64,000 nucleotides of DNA from Brachionus koreanus (Eukaryota > Rotifera > Eurotatoria > Ploima > Brachionidae), in the NCBI GenBank assembly GCA_016987375.1, contig PJRA01000016.1, forward strand, positions 1,409,906 through 1,473,905. The letters run 5' to 3'. The notes under the pieces were generated by a model. That model searched no databases. It was not told where the DNA came from and saw nothing but the letters and a program-made list of their open reading frames with translations. Each line of letters begins with the position of its first letter. The first letter of the stretch is position 1. The position numbers were made by a program, and so were the translations under genes. This document shows, one piece after another, positions 41,601-52,931 of the stretch.

Positions 41601-42571
41601 ATAGATTTAATTGAGCAATTACTGAACAGTTTATTGACGAAATTGATTGATTCTTGTCTTGAAGTGAGAACATTGTGCATACGTGGCCTCGGAAACATAT
41701 CTAGTTTGGGCAAGGACCAAGTTCAAAAGCAATCAACAACAATTTTGTCAGCAATGATGGCAGGTCTTGACGACAAAAATGATTTAAATGATGAAATATC
41801 TTTAGAGTCAATGAACGGCTTGACCAAAATCATAGCTTTAATAGACGAAAATAATGTTAGACCTATTTTGATCAATATCCTTTTGAGAATTAGGCCTTGT
41901 TTCGAAAAAGAAAAAGCAGAAATAAGAGCCAGTTCTTATTTGTTGTTTGGCGAATTGGCTAGATTTGGTCAGGGTCCATCAAAAGAGCCTTATTTGGAGC
42001 AAATACATTCAAATTTTGTCAGTTTTATTCTTCATTTAAATGAGCAAGATGAAATAGTTAAAAAAGCGTGTAAATTTGTATTGAGACAAGTTGGTCCTTT
42101 GATCAAATCTGATAATATAAATATGCTATTTCAAAATAGTTTGTTGGAAAATAAATCATTACATTATGGTGAATTTATAAACGATTTGTCAAAATTAATT
42201 GTAAAATATAAAATTTTATTTATTTATTTCTTGTTCAGTTTTACACTAAATTTTAGGTGAATGAATTTCCAGAAAAAGTTAGCTTCTATATAATGAATAG
42301 TGTTTCTAATTTTAAAAGTGAATGGACACAAGTTCGATCAAATTCTGTCTTATTTGCTGGATATTTACTAGGTCACTTAGAAAAAGACAAACAAACTCAA
42401 TTGTCAAAAGAGCATATAACTAATGGTATAATTTTGATTATCATTAATATAATTAATGAGCATTAAATTTATCTGTGTCTTTTAGCTTTGATAAAATTGC
42501 TAAAAGAAGACCAATCCCCGATTGTAAGACAAAAAGCAGCCGAAGCAATTAGTTTATTAGCGGATTTTTAA
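35632..42571 (+). CDS. MROH1: Maestro HEAT-like repeat protein MROH1
   Basis: Large HEAT-repeat protein, linked in mammals to lysosomal/endosomal membrane function; the exact role is poorly known. Twenty-one exons: 35632-35662, 35690-35859, 35916-36047, 36094-36262, 36315-36706, 36754-36958, 37020-37207, 37269-37388, 37439-37865, 37915-38081, 38815-39216, 39280-39402, 39467-39546, 39602-40495, 40566-40647, 40773-41167, 41226-41360, 41408-41522, 41580-42200, 42257-42425, 42486-42571; about 1700 aa (human about 1640). Family landmarks run collinearly: RIIPGLLTLYKKHADHF, EILRCFAELS, IIRHIINSCDEQM, HFAFKCVGVVLNKTTSK, GLDDKNDLNDEISLESM and LHYGEFINDLSK. The C-terminus is a last HEAT helix pair (PIVRQKAAEAISLLADF). 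No membrane segment or catalytic motif is seen. The exon 15/16 join is the least certain because two donors are possible (after 40647 or 40657); only the first keeps frame. Confidence 0.92.
38082..38814 (+). other. MROH1 intron 10
   Basis: 733 bp, the longest intron of a gene whose other introns are mostly 45-75 bp. The middle part has a slightly higher GC than its flanks and may contain an old insertion, but no transposon ends or frame can be recognised. Confidence 0.6.
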
Positions 42572-42958
42572 TTTAAATATTCTTTTAAATATATTTATTT
42601 TAATTACTTGAAATAAATTTAAATTTTTAATTTTTTCTGTTAGCTTTGGTTATAAAAGTTGTTTTGAATAAATATTGGATTTTTTTTATCAATGCAGACT
42701 TTGTAAAAAAAAAATCAGAAAAATTCAACTTAATACTTCAAGTGAAATGAGAGCTAAAATTTTAACACCTTTAAATATATATTCATTTTTTAATCACGTT
42801 TTCAAATTTAATTTTAATGAAAAATTATTTTTTGAGATTTTAAATTTTTATTTCGGATATTTGTCAATTTATAGCTATAAAACTTAAATTTCACATTAGA
42901 TCAATGATTAAAATAAAAGCATATAAATTTTTAAAATTTTTATTTTTAAAAAATTTCA
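42572..42958. other. Intergenic MROH1/GRL-b
   Basis: 387 bp. AATAAA hexamers at 42612 and 42667 are candidate poly(A) signals for MROH1. A 70-codon open frame here starts without ATG and looks random. Confidence 0.5.
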
Positions 42959-44505
42959 ATGAGTTTCAAATCATCATCAAAGATTAAAACATTTTTATTT
43001 AAAAAAATAAGTCTTAAACATACTGAGGTGCGTCCAGCTTTTAAAAAAGAGCCAAAAAAACCACAAGTGCGCATAGATAAATATTCGTGTATGAATTTTG
43101 ATTCATCAGAATGCAGAGTCTACTGTGACATTATGAAATATCAACTTATTTTGATGAGAATCGTTGGCCTTTATCACAGAAAAAATGACAAATGGTATTT
43201 GAAAGCTTATACATTTTCTATCATTGTTATTCTGTGGTTGAGTTTTGCTCGACTATTTAGTTTATTCGAGTTTTGGCATGGAGGTTCTGAGGCTTTATTC
43301 AACGTGCTTTTAAATAAAATTAGCTACATTTTATGGTCTTTTGTGGCTGTTGCAAGTGGCACAATATTTTTTATCAATCAAGAAATGCAATCAAGGGAAA
43401 AACTTTTGATCAGTGAATTATCATACCATTTAGACAAGAATCCTAATGCAAAAATTTTTATTTTGAAAAGAAAAATTTTTATCTTTTATATTTTGGGATT
43501 TTTTGCAGTACTTTTTAACTCATTACATGAATGTTTTCAATTATTTAGAGAAAAAAAAAATATTGGCAAATTTCATGCGTTTCAAGCCCCGTTTCACAAG
43601 GCCAAATGGTCATCTAACAGCATTTTTTTTAAATTCTTAAACTCAGTTTTGCTTATTTATACTAGTTTTTTTTGGACAATTTCAATTAGTTATTACTCGA
43701 CTATCTGTGAAATGATCATATTTATTTTAAAAAATTTCAACCATCAATTTGGCAATCTTTTGAATAGCAAAAAAATATTCAATAAAATTAGTTTTGTAGA
43801 AAGTAATGAAGATTTTGAAGAAAATTTTGACAAATTCAGAATTTTACATTCAAAATTTTGCAACACAATTGAACAGATTAATAAATGCTATAAAGAATTT
43901 AATGGACTTGTTTTACTTTTTTTTACTTGTAACTTGTTGATTCTTTTATACATGCTTGCTGATTTTAAAAATTTGGAAATTTATGTTGTCGCTTTAAATA
44001 TATTGTTGATTATTAATTCATTCTTAAATATTTTATTTATAATACTATATGGGGCGAAATTAAAAGATGAAAGTTCGAGAATTTTAAAAGATTTGCTAGA
44101 GCTTAATTGTGAAGAATTAAAAACTCAATTTTATTTCAAGGTATTTAATAGCTTTATTTTTAAAATTAAATAAGACATTTTTTTTAATTCTTAAGATTTA
44201 CTTAATGATAAAAAAATTGAAATATAACAAGCCTCGTTTAACAATATTCGGAATTTTAAACATCAGTAAGTTATTTTTTTTAGATTAAAACCAGAATAAA
44301 TTAATCATTTTTAGATCAAAGGTTATTTTTTAAAGTAAGTAAAAAAATTAATTTTTATGTCTATTACTTAAATTTTAAAAAATTAATTACTTTAATTTTT
44401 TTTAAGCTTTTAGTTGCCTTAGGACTATATTTTGTTACTGTCTATGAGATCAACAATTTCAAGTTTTTTCTTCAAACAAACTCAAATTCAAGTAAAATAA
44501 ATTAG
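42959..44505 (+). CDS. Gustatory-receptor-like 7TM protein (GRL-b)
   Basis: Paralogue of GRL-a, about 456 aa. Exons 42959-44140, 44196-44265, 44315-44334, 44407-44505, with the same phases (0, 1, 0) and the same 70-nt and 20-nt inner exons as the other GRL genes. The N-terminal 55 residues are basic and unlike the paralogues. The block DIMKYQLILMRIVGLYH follows, then six hydrophobic segments in exon 1 and the seventh in the last exon. Its TM7 end reads LYFVTVYEIN, so the family QF signature is degenerate. It is first of three tandem copies. A chemoreceptor role is inferred from family topology only. Confidence 0.78.
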
Positions 44506-45302
44506 AATTAAAAGATTCTATTTTGATTTTTAATATTTATTTAAAAACCTAATTTTATTTTAAAATTAAATAAATAATATTTTCATAAATTTTAAATCCA
44601 AAATTCTTTTTAATTTGAATAAATCAAAAATATTAGTTCTGAAAAACGAATATTGTATTTGATTAAGTATTTAAATATATTTTTTTAAATTTAATAATAT
44701 TTGTAAATAAAAATTAAAGTTTTTAGAAAATTTGAAATATTTTTTCGAATGAAAAAAATTCTTGTTTGTATTAACTGTTGAATTGATTAAAATATTTTAA
44801 TTGAAAAAATATTTACTTTAATATGATAAACTGGGCATAACTAAAAACTCAAAATTTGGCTTTGATGCCTCAAAAAAAAATAGTTTCTTCATCTTTCAAC
44901 AAAAATCAAATGGGCTTTCTTTATTGCATTCAAATTCTTTTTTTATTAACATTAATCAGTCCACTAAGGATACCTGATCCGAAATTAAGATATATCCACT
45001 CTGATTAAAAGTATTCGAGTAAAAGAGACTAATTATTAGGAGGAACGAGCAAACCTAGATGAAGTTAATGTAAACGTGACAAAATTACTAAATGCAGTGA
45101 AGAAAAAACATTTAAAGTTAGAATTCTCTATCTTTAAAATTTATTGATTTTAGTTAAACGTGTCTTTCACAAAAAATAAAATTGGAAAAAAAAACTTTAA
45201 AAAAGCAAATGAGTTTAATAAAGAACTATTATTTTAAGGTTTGATTTTTTTATTTTGAAAATCAAAATTTAAAAATATTGATTTATTTAAAATCAGACAT
45301 CA
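44506..45302. other. Intergenic GRL-b/GRL-c
   Basis: 0.8 kb of AT-rich spacer. About 44995-45120 is less AT-rich than its surroundings but gives no convincing frame. A CAG|ACATCAATG acceptor-like site lies just before the GRL-c start. Confidence 0.5.
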
Positions 45303-46718
45303 ATGGAAACAGAAAATAGAAAAGAATCATGGTTTAAAAAGGCTTTTAAGAAAAGATGCTCCAATTTGGAAGTAAATTCCTCAAATTGTCGAGCTTATTG
45401 TGACATTATGAAATATCCACTTATTTTGATGAGAATCGTTGGGTTATATCACAGAAAAAATGACAAATGGTATTTCAAAGCTTATACATTTTCTATCATT
45501 GTTATTCTGTGGTTGAGTTTTGCTCGACTTTTTAGTTTATTCGAGTTTTGGTATGGAGGTTCTGAGACTTTATCAGCTAAATTAGTTTACAAAATTGTAT
45601 TTATTTTATGGTGTTTTGTTACTGTCACTAGTGGTACAATATTTTTTATCAATCAAGAAAAGAACTCAAGAGAAAATCAATTAATACATGAATTTTCTTA
45701 TTATTTAGACAAATATTCAAACAAAAAAATCAAAATTTTAAAGAGAAAAATTCTTTTTTATTTTTTAATTGGAGTATTTGCCTCTTCTCTTAATTCATTT
45801 TCACAAATTCAAAGATTATTTTACAGCAGTTCTTCTTCAAATATTTTCAAACTTCTTCTGGCTCCGTTCCATAAAGAAGATTGGTCGTTTAACAGTCAAT
45901 GTTACAAAATATTAAGTGTTATTTTACTCTCATACACAAGCTTTTTTTGGACTTTAACAATATTTTATTTTTTGGCTCATTGTGAAATAATTTCTTTTAT
46001 AATTAATAATTTTAACCACGATTTTAGAAATTTAGTAAAAAATAGAATTTTTGATTTCATTATAATGATGGATAACGAATTTGAGAAAAATTTTGATAAA
46101 CTTAGGATTAAACATTTAGAAATATGCAATTTAATTCAAATAATGAATAAAAGTTACAAAGAATTTATTGGTATCAATCTATTAATTTACATTAATATAA
46201 TGCTCATGATACTTTTTATAATGACCGATTGGAAAAGTAATCTAGAAGGAATTATGAGTTTTTTATACCCGTTTTGGGCAGTTAATTCGATATTTTTTAT
46301 TTTCTTAATTATTTGGTTCGGAGCGAGAATCCAAAATGAATGTTCTTCTTTGATGAATGATTTATTAGAAGTGAATTTGGCCGAATTTAACAATAGCCTA
46401 TGTTTTAGAGTAATATTTAAAAAAATATAAAAATAATATTTAATATATTACTATAAGATAAATCTAATGATTTTTAAACTCGCTTTTGGAATGCCTCAAT
46501 TGACTGCATTTGGAACAATAAAAATTAGTAATTTTTGAAACTATGCCTTATTTCTAGCTATATATATTATATAATTTTTTTTTAAGATAATGAATTTCTA
46601 TTGAAAGTGAGTCCATAGTGCAATGATAAAAAAAATTAATAATTTAATTTTTAAGGTTTTTGGTACCTTGATTTCATATTTCATAATTATGTATCAATTT
46701 AAAAATTCAATTCAATAA
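45303..46718 (+). CDS. Gustatory-receptor-like 7TM protein (GRL-c)
   Basis: About 419 aa. Exons 45303-46409, 46458-46527, 46587-46606, 46656-46718 in phases 0, 1, 0. It has the shortest N-terminus of the family. Residues from WFKKAFKKRCS to the third membrane segment are nearly identical, in DNA too, to GRL-d, and then the two diverge abruptly. The last exon gives SYFIIMYQF, the best match in this window to the TYhhhhhQF Gr signature, and stops six residues later. Seven hydrophobic segments are predicted by eye, with large intracellular-type basic loops. Expression site and ligand are unknown. Confidence 0.82.
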
Positions 46719-46916
46719 AACTGGATGTTAGATTTTTGGTGTTTTTTGTGTAAAAAAAAAAAATATTCAACAAAAAAAATAAATGATATTGCTTTTAGAA
46801 AAAAAAATAGAAAATATTTTTGTTAATTTTTTTCTCAAAATTTTTAAATAAAAAAAAATTACTCTATGTGAAACAAAAATATTATAAATTTTAGCAGACA
46901 ATCAATTGTTATTTAA

Positions 46917-47258
46917 TTATCTTTTATAAGGATTGCCATATATAGTTCCATCTGGTCTTAAAGGTGGATTTGCATGACTTCCATTTGGATTTGAAGGAGC
47001 ATAGCTTGGAGGTTTTGGATAATAAGGTGGTGGGCACGATGGAGGTGGATAATACGTATGAGGCACCGGTGGTGGTGGAATGTATGGTTGCTGTATTACT
47101 ATCGTTTGAGGTTGTTTTGGAGGGATAACTATTGTTTTAGGTGGTCTAGGTCGTACAACAATAGGAAACTTAAAAGAACTTCTTATAACATAAAATTATA
47201 ATTCTAAATTATTGATTACCGTTAAAGATGGGCGATTAGGGTGACGACGATTATTCAT
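46917..47258 (-). CDS. Small proline-rich protein
   Basis: Two exons on the minus strand, 47258-47220 and 47168-46917, joined in phase 0 across a 51-bp GT...AG intron; 96 aa. Exon 1 reads MNNRRHPNRPSLT. Exon 2 is a Pro/Tyr-rich chain with IPPPPVPHTYYPPPSCPPP and several PPxY-like pieces, ending NPYKR. About a third of exon 2 is proline. There is no signal peptide and one cysteine. It is GC-richer than its flanks and keeps an open frame, which supports a real gene. PxxP/PPxY pieces could bind SH3 or WW domains. It resembles no family that I can name. It lies opposite the GRL genes, between GRL-c and GRL-d. Confidence 0.65.
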
Positions 47259-47939
47259 TTTAAAAACTTTTGAAAAAAGTTAAAAATTTTATTGTTTAAA
47301 TATTTAGTTTTTTCAATTATCTAATGTTCAAAACTTATGACAAAAATTTCTCAATCTGCGTAGTTTGTTACGTTTTAAAAAGATAGTAGAAAATAAAAAT
47401 AAAATGGATGATAAGATTAGTATGATAATAGCAATAAAATTTGATACAACAGAATGGCCTGAGAAGCGTATTCCCTAATTAATCAGTTTTCTTTATGACT
47501 CTGGTCAATATTTTTTATAAATAGCCATTTAAAATTTTCTCGTATTTTTCCATAAAACAAGTAGTTGAATCAACTGTATAAGTTTTCTAATAAAGGGCAT
47601 TATAACTTCAAAAAGCAAGTATTTTAAGCTTAATTTCTGCAAAATTGGCCGAATTTCAACTGAAATTTTTATTATCATCCTGAATATAAAGATATCATAT
47701 TAATAATTGATGTTTTGAATATTTAATATTCATTTAAAAAAAATAATTAAATACTAATTTAATCTTTTAATATTAATTATAATTATTTTTTATTTAGTCA
47801 GGAGGGTTTTATAAAATTATTAGCATAACAGTCTTTAAACTTTATTAAATTTTAATTTCAATGTGTTTTTAATTAAAAATACTTCACTTAGTGAGTCATT
47901 ATCATTGTTGAAATCTTTTAAAGTTCTTAATTTTTTAAT
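47259..47939. other. Intergenic, no gene seen
   Basis: About 680 bp upstream of the proline-rich gene. No convincing frame or repeat. Confidence 0.5.
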
Positions 47940-48490
47940 TTTATTCTTATTACTGAAACTTGGTTCTCAGAATCTTTCTCCCCATGTCTGAGTGGTTATG
48001 AAATGTATAATTGTAATAGAAAGGGCAGAGTAGGAGGAGGAGTATATATTTATGTTAACAAGCGTCTGGACTCTTATCAAATTGTTGACAAAAATTTATG
48101 TGATATCGAATTAGAGGAAATATGGTGTGCTGTAACTACCTCCGAAGAGTTAATCCTTGTTGGTTGTGTCTATAGACCTCCAAATAGTTCAAATGATGAA
48201 AAGATTTTAAGGAATATAAGAGGAGCCAATGAGATTATGTATGAGTCCAAATTTGAAGGTTTGTTTCTATGTGGTGATTTTAACTCTCCAAAAATTGATT
48301 GGCACGGTGGACTTTTTGGCTCATTTCTAAATGATAAAAATTGTTTTGAAAATTGTTTAATTGAATGTATGTATGTTATGTTTTTGAAGACTGTTTTTTC
48401 TATCAAAATGTTATCCAACCATCCTTCCAAACCTCAATTGGCAGATCCAGTAGTCTACTTGATTTAGTCATACACCTAAAATTTGATTTG
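47940..48490 (+). pseudogene. Non-LTR retrotransposon endonuclease fragment
   Basis: An open frame from about 47940 carries the landmarks of a LINE apurinic-type endonuclease (EEP fold): ILITETWF, GGGVYIYVNKR, LVGCVYRPPNS and LCGDFNSPKIDWHG. After about 48400 the frame shifts, with a SSSLLDLV-like end in another frame. No reverse transcriptase follows, so this is a dead fragment of a Jockey/CR1/RTE-grade element; the clade cannot be decided from this piece. Confidence 0.85.
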
Positions 48491-49743
48491 AACAATTTTT
48501 AAAAACTTGATGCCTTAACGTAAACGTTGTTTTTAATTTTGAATATAAAATAAAGAAAATTAAATAAGTGGATTTTTAGTTTTTTCTCATTTTGCTTTTT
48601 AATTCATAAGAATCTCATCTTTTTAAAATTAAATAATAAAGTTTTTGCTAAAAATGAATGAGCTGATTTAGATCGATGAAGCTAGTCAAATCCTTTATCT
48701 TAATCAAACTTCTCCTCTTTCTCCTGGAACTGTTTACAAAATTTTATTACATTTAAGATGCATAAAACCAAATCTAAGAAAAATTGTTAACGAAACTCGT
48801 ATATGGTATTGTTCAGAATCTTGTATGAGCTTATAAAAAATTTTAAAAAATCTGTACATATATTTTTTTTTGTACTAATTAAATAACTCGTTTTTTACTA
48901 AATAAAATTATAAAAAAAATTTTTTGTTTCCGCATTTTAGTTCATTATTTTCCGTCTCCGCACAATAGTATTTTTAAAATTGTTCTGCTTCCGCATCCAC
49001 AGTTTAGGGACAACCTTGCAATTATTATCTTCGATCTCTAAATCGAGTAACTCGTCCCGAAATTTACCACTAATGTCGAAAGCAATATGTTGAAAAATTC
49101 AAATTTAATATGCATGTAAAAGATTATAATCCGAATTTAGAATAAAAGGTGTAAAATTAAGTTGACCAAAACAAATATTGGTAATTTAAAAGTTGACAAT
49201 TTATTATCGGACTAAGCATCTTTTCTGTTTTTAAAAACGCTGAGAAAAACAAAAATTGACATATTCGGAGAAAATAAAATCGAGAAAAGACTCTAATAAT
49301 TTTTTCATTGATTTTAGTAAAAAAAAAAACAGTAAAAACATTATTTTTTAGTGAATTATAAAGGTAAAGGTAAATGAATTAAGCTTAAAAATCTACAGTT
49401 GTATTTTGATGCTTTTATTCCCAATATTATTTTCAACTAAAATCAATAAAGAGCAAACAAGTGATTTATTTTTAATAACGGATGTCAAATATTAATAGTC
49501 TGATAAAGAGCTTGCATTTATTACTTAAAAAAAATTTCAATAAGGAAATTAAAAAGAGTTAAATCAAAATTTTCAACAAAATTAAACTACTAAAAGCTTT
49601 TGGAAATTTACCTAAAAAAATAATTATTCTTTTAATCTTTTATTTTAAATACTGAAAACAAACTCATTTAATTAAAAATAAAAAAAAATTGTTTAATTTC
49701 TTAAAATTGTTTAATATATTGATTATTATAATTCCAGACATTA
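48491..49743. other. Intergenic, mostly empty
   Basis: 1.25 kb. One 54-codon coding-like stretch lies at 48671-48835 (plus), preceded by an acceptor-like TTTAG, with no partner exon found. The rest is AT-rich spacer, with a possible splice acceptor CCAG at 49734-49737 just before GRL-d. Confidence 0.45.
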
Positions 49744-51267
49744 ATGATCATAGAAATTAAGAATAAAGTAGATCAAAGTACCATAGATTCAAACACTAAA
49801 TCTGGGAAAAATTCAAGATATATGAATATTTTATTACCATGGTTTAAAAAGGCTTTTAAGAAAAGATGCTCCAATTTGGAAGTAAATTCCTCAAATTGTC
49901 GAGCTTATTGTGACATTATGAAATATCCACTTATTTTGATGAGAATCGTTGGCCTATATCACAGAAAAAATGACAAATGGTATTTCAAAGCTTATACATT
50001 TTCTATCATTGTTATTCTGTGGTTGAGTTTTGCTCGACTTTTTAGTTTATTCGAGTTTTGGCATGGAGGCTCTGAGACTTTATCAGCTAAATTAGTTTAC
50101 AAAATTGTAATTATTTTATGGTGTTTTGTTACTGTAACTAGTGGTACAATATTTTTCATCAATCAAGAAAAGCACTCAAGAGAAAATCAATTAATACATG
50201 AATTTTCTTATTATTTAGACAAATATTCAAACAAAAAAATCAAAATTTTAAAGAGAAAAATTCTTTTTTATTTTTTAATTGGAGTATTTGCGTCTGGTTT
50301 TAATTCAATAAATGGGATTATTAGTCTTTTCGGACCAGACTATTTTTACGAGGCTTTTTATTCGTTTCTGGCACCATTTCATAAAGCATCATGGTCAAGG
50401 CAAAATATTCCATACAAGATATTGAATAACATTCTTCTTTCATATTATAGTTTTATATGGATGATCACAATGAGCTATTATTTAGCTCATTGTGAAATAA
50501 TATTATTTATTATCAAGAGTTTTAATCATGAATTCCGAGAATTGGTAAATGATCATATTTTGGTCTCTCATAAAACAATCAATGAAAGTGTTTACGAAGT
50601 TGAAGACAATTTTGATGAATTGAGAAAAAAGCATTTAAAAATATGCAAAATCACCCAGCAAATGAACAAATGCTACCAAGAATTTGTTGGTTTTACTCTT
50701 CTAATTTATGTAACTATTGTTCTGATGTTTCTCTATATTATGACTGATTGGAATGGTAACTGTATTCAAGGGATAATGGCCATTTTGTATCCATTTTGGG
50801 TAGTTAGTGGTCTGATAATTATTATATTGACTGTTATTCTCGGGGCAAGAGTTCAGGAACATAGCTCAAATATATTAGAAGACCTTTTGCAAATAAATGT
50901 TGCTGAATTTACCAACAGTTTATGTTTTAAGGCAAGAATTTTTTTTTAAAAATGTTCTGAATTTAGATTTTTTTTAGATAAATATAATGATCAACAAATT
51001 GACTCATGGCGTTCCATATTTAACTGCATTTGGAATAATCAATATAAGTAAGTAAAAAGAAATTTTTAAAAGTAACTTATTATTATTATTTTAAGACAAA
51101 GAATTTATATTAACGGTAAGATTTTTATTTAATTTTTTAAATTCGTTTTGAATTAAAAAAAAAAGGTTTTCGGAACATTATTGTCATATTTTATTGTTGT
51201 TTACGAATTAAAAAGTCCTAATGCAATGATTGATTGTCAGCTCGGCACAAACTCTACAAAAGAATAA
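49744..51267 (+). CDS. Gustatory-receptor-like 7TM protein (GRL-d)
   Basis: About 459 aa. Exons 49744-50931, 50978-51047, 51096-51115, 51166-51267, phases 0, 1, 0. The first intron begins with GC instead of GT (AAG|GCAAGA), while the three paralogues use GT there. The N-terminal 30 residues are unique. From WFKKAFKKRCS to the third membrane segment it is about 98% identical in DNA to GRL-c. TM7 ends SYFIVVYELK, with Glu-Leu in place of the usual Gln-Phe. Exon 4 has the same length (102 nt) as in GRL-a, and exons 3 of both read KEFILT. Confidence 0.82.
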
Positions 51268-52931
51268 AAATGATTTTTTTTTGAAAAGTTTTAAATTTAA
51301 AATTAAATTTTCAAAAAACTTCTGGAAAGATTTTATTAAAAAAAAATATTGACTAATAGACTGAATCATAGTTTTTTACTCATTTTAAGAAAATTATTTG
51401 TGGGATATTAATTATTCATTTTTAGTCAAATTTCGAATATGATTAAAAAAATTATTTTATGATCTTGAATTTAAAAATTAAAATTGAAAAAAATTATTTT
51501 TAATTTTCTACTAATAACAGAACAAAAAAAATAAAAAAAAATTAATATTTAATGCACAGTGAAGGAAAGTTGATTTATAATGATGCCAAAATTTTAAGGA
51601 TTTTAAGATGCAGAATTATACAAATTTTTTGTTTTGATTTAACAAAGTTTACCAAATATTAAAATATGCTTCTGTATTGAACTTCATAGTTAAAAACTAA
51701 AATCTAATTTTTATGATTATTTAAGAACATGATAATAAATTTCATAAAAACTTTTATGTGCCCCTTTAGATAAAAATTAAAAATATCTTGGAAAATTTTT
51801 AAATAATAAATATTATGTTGAGTCATTAATTCTTGTGTTTTTTAAAAACTTGGATATTTTTGATTTTTAGCATCTTTCTAATTCTAAATCTTTAAGTCAT
51901 ATTATCGTTTAAATAAACACAATTGAATGCTCTTTGTTTTTTTTTAATTTTAAAAAATAAAAGCTTTAATAAAAATTTTTTAAATTTTGGTTCTGTTAGG
52001 TCATTATTGGAAAAATTCATATTAACAACGGTAGTTACTCGTGAAATATTACTAATGGAAGGTGAGAAAGTAAGAGGGGTGCACAATAGATTTTGGAAAT
52101 TTAATGGTCGAAATACGAGCCTTAAGAAGAAGAAAGAATCAGATAGACAAGCTATTCTCCATCATAATTCTCTGCGTACGTTTGTTTACAGCAATCTTAA
52201 GCTTAGTCCTCGCAAATTATCAAATGACCTATGCACATCAGAATCAAAGATATCTCGTCCCTTTAATTTGATTAACAAAGCTTAAAGACTTTGCCCATTT
52301 GTTCCTCATGTTTGACAGATTTTGATTTTTAATATGAATTTTTGATTTTTTTTTTAATTTTATTTTTGTACACGGCCATCAAAATGGTCAACATAAAGTA
52401 TTGGCAGTCTAATGGGCGCCTTTTACGGTACCCAACACCAGTTTAGATTTTTAAATTTTAGCTATCTAATGCTTTTTTTATTGATAAATTTAAGTTAAAA
52501 AAAAAACGAAAAATTTCTTGACTCGCCCTAATAAAATAAATTTGAAAGCAAGTTTGTTATCTATCATGAATTTATCTTGAAATAAAAAGAAAAATTTAAT
52601 TTTAATCTTTTTTTTTCTTAATAATAAATAAATTGAAAAAGAAAATTTGCAACAAAAATTGCTTTGTTTTTCAAGTGTCTAAATAGAAAAATAAAAAAAG
52701 ATTGTTATTTAAATTAAGATATTGCTCTTAAGCATACAAATAACAAGCTAGATTAATTTTAAAATCCCATGATGTAACTAAATTTTATCAACTAAAATAT
52801 AATTAATTTTTGCCAAGAATCTAATTTAGAGAGTTATTTAGTCACGTGTTCATAAACCAAAAAAAGAAAAAATTTCAAAATATTTTATACATTCATTTCA
52901 TAAATTAAAAAAAAATAATTCAAACTTAAAA
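51268..52931. other. Intergenic GRL-d/CNDP2 with transposon remnant
   Basis: 1.66 kb. The middle (about 51840-52440) is a decayed repeat; the rest is AT-rich with no gene seen. Confidence 0.5.
51840..52440 (+). repeat. Dispersed repeat copy 2, possible Tc1/mariner remnant
   Basis: 51845-52065 resembles 29995-30240. Downstream, an open frame to 52285 contains NRFWKFNGRN, KKKKESDRQAIL and SPRKLSNDL. The spacing resembles the second helix-turn-helix of a Tc1-type transposase (GRPR-like loop, D-R-x-I, S-x-R-K-L). The frame stops before any catalytic motif. Assignment to Tc1/mariner is tentative. Confidence 0.5.

Noticed and set aside
42675..42887. 70-codon open frame between MROH1 and GRL-b
   Set aside because: Starts without ATG, Phe/Lys/Asn-rich, and overlaps the likely MROH1 3' end.
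30236..48811. Shared 15-mer AAACTCGTATATGGT near 30238 and 48794
   Set aside because: Too short and flanks differ; may be chance in AT-rich sequence.
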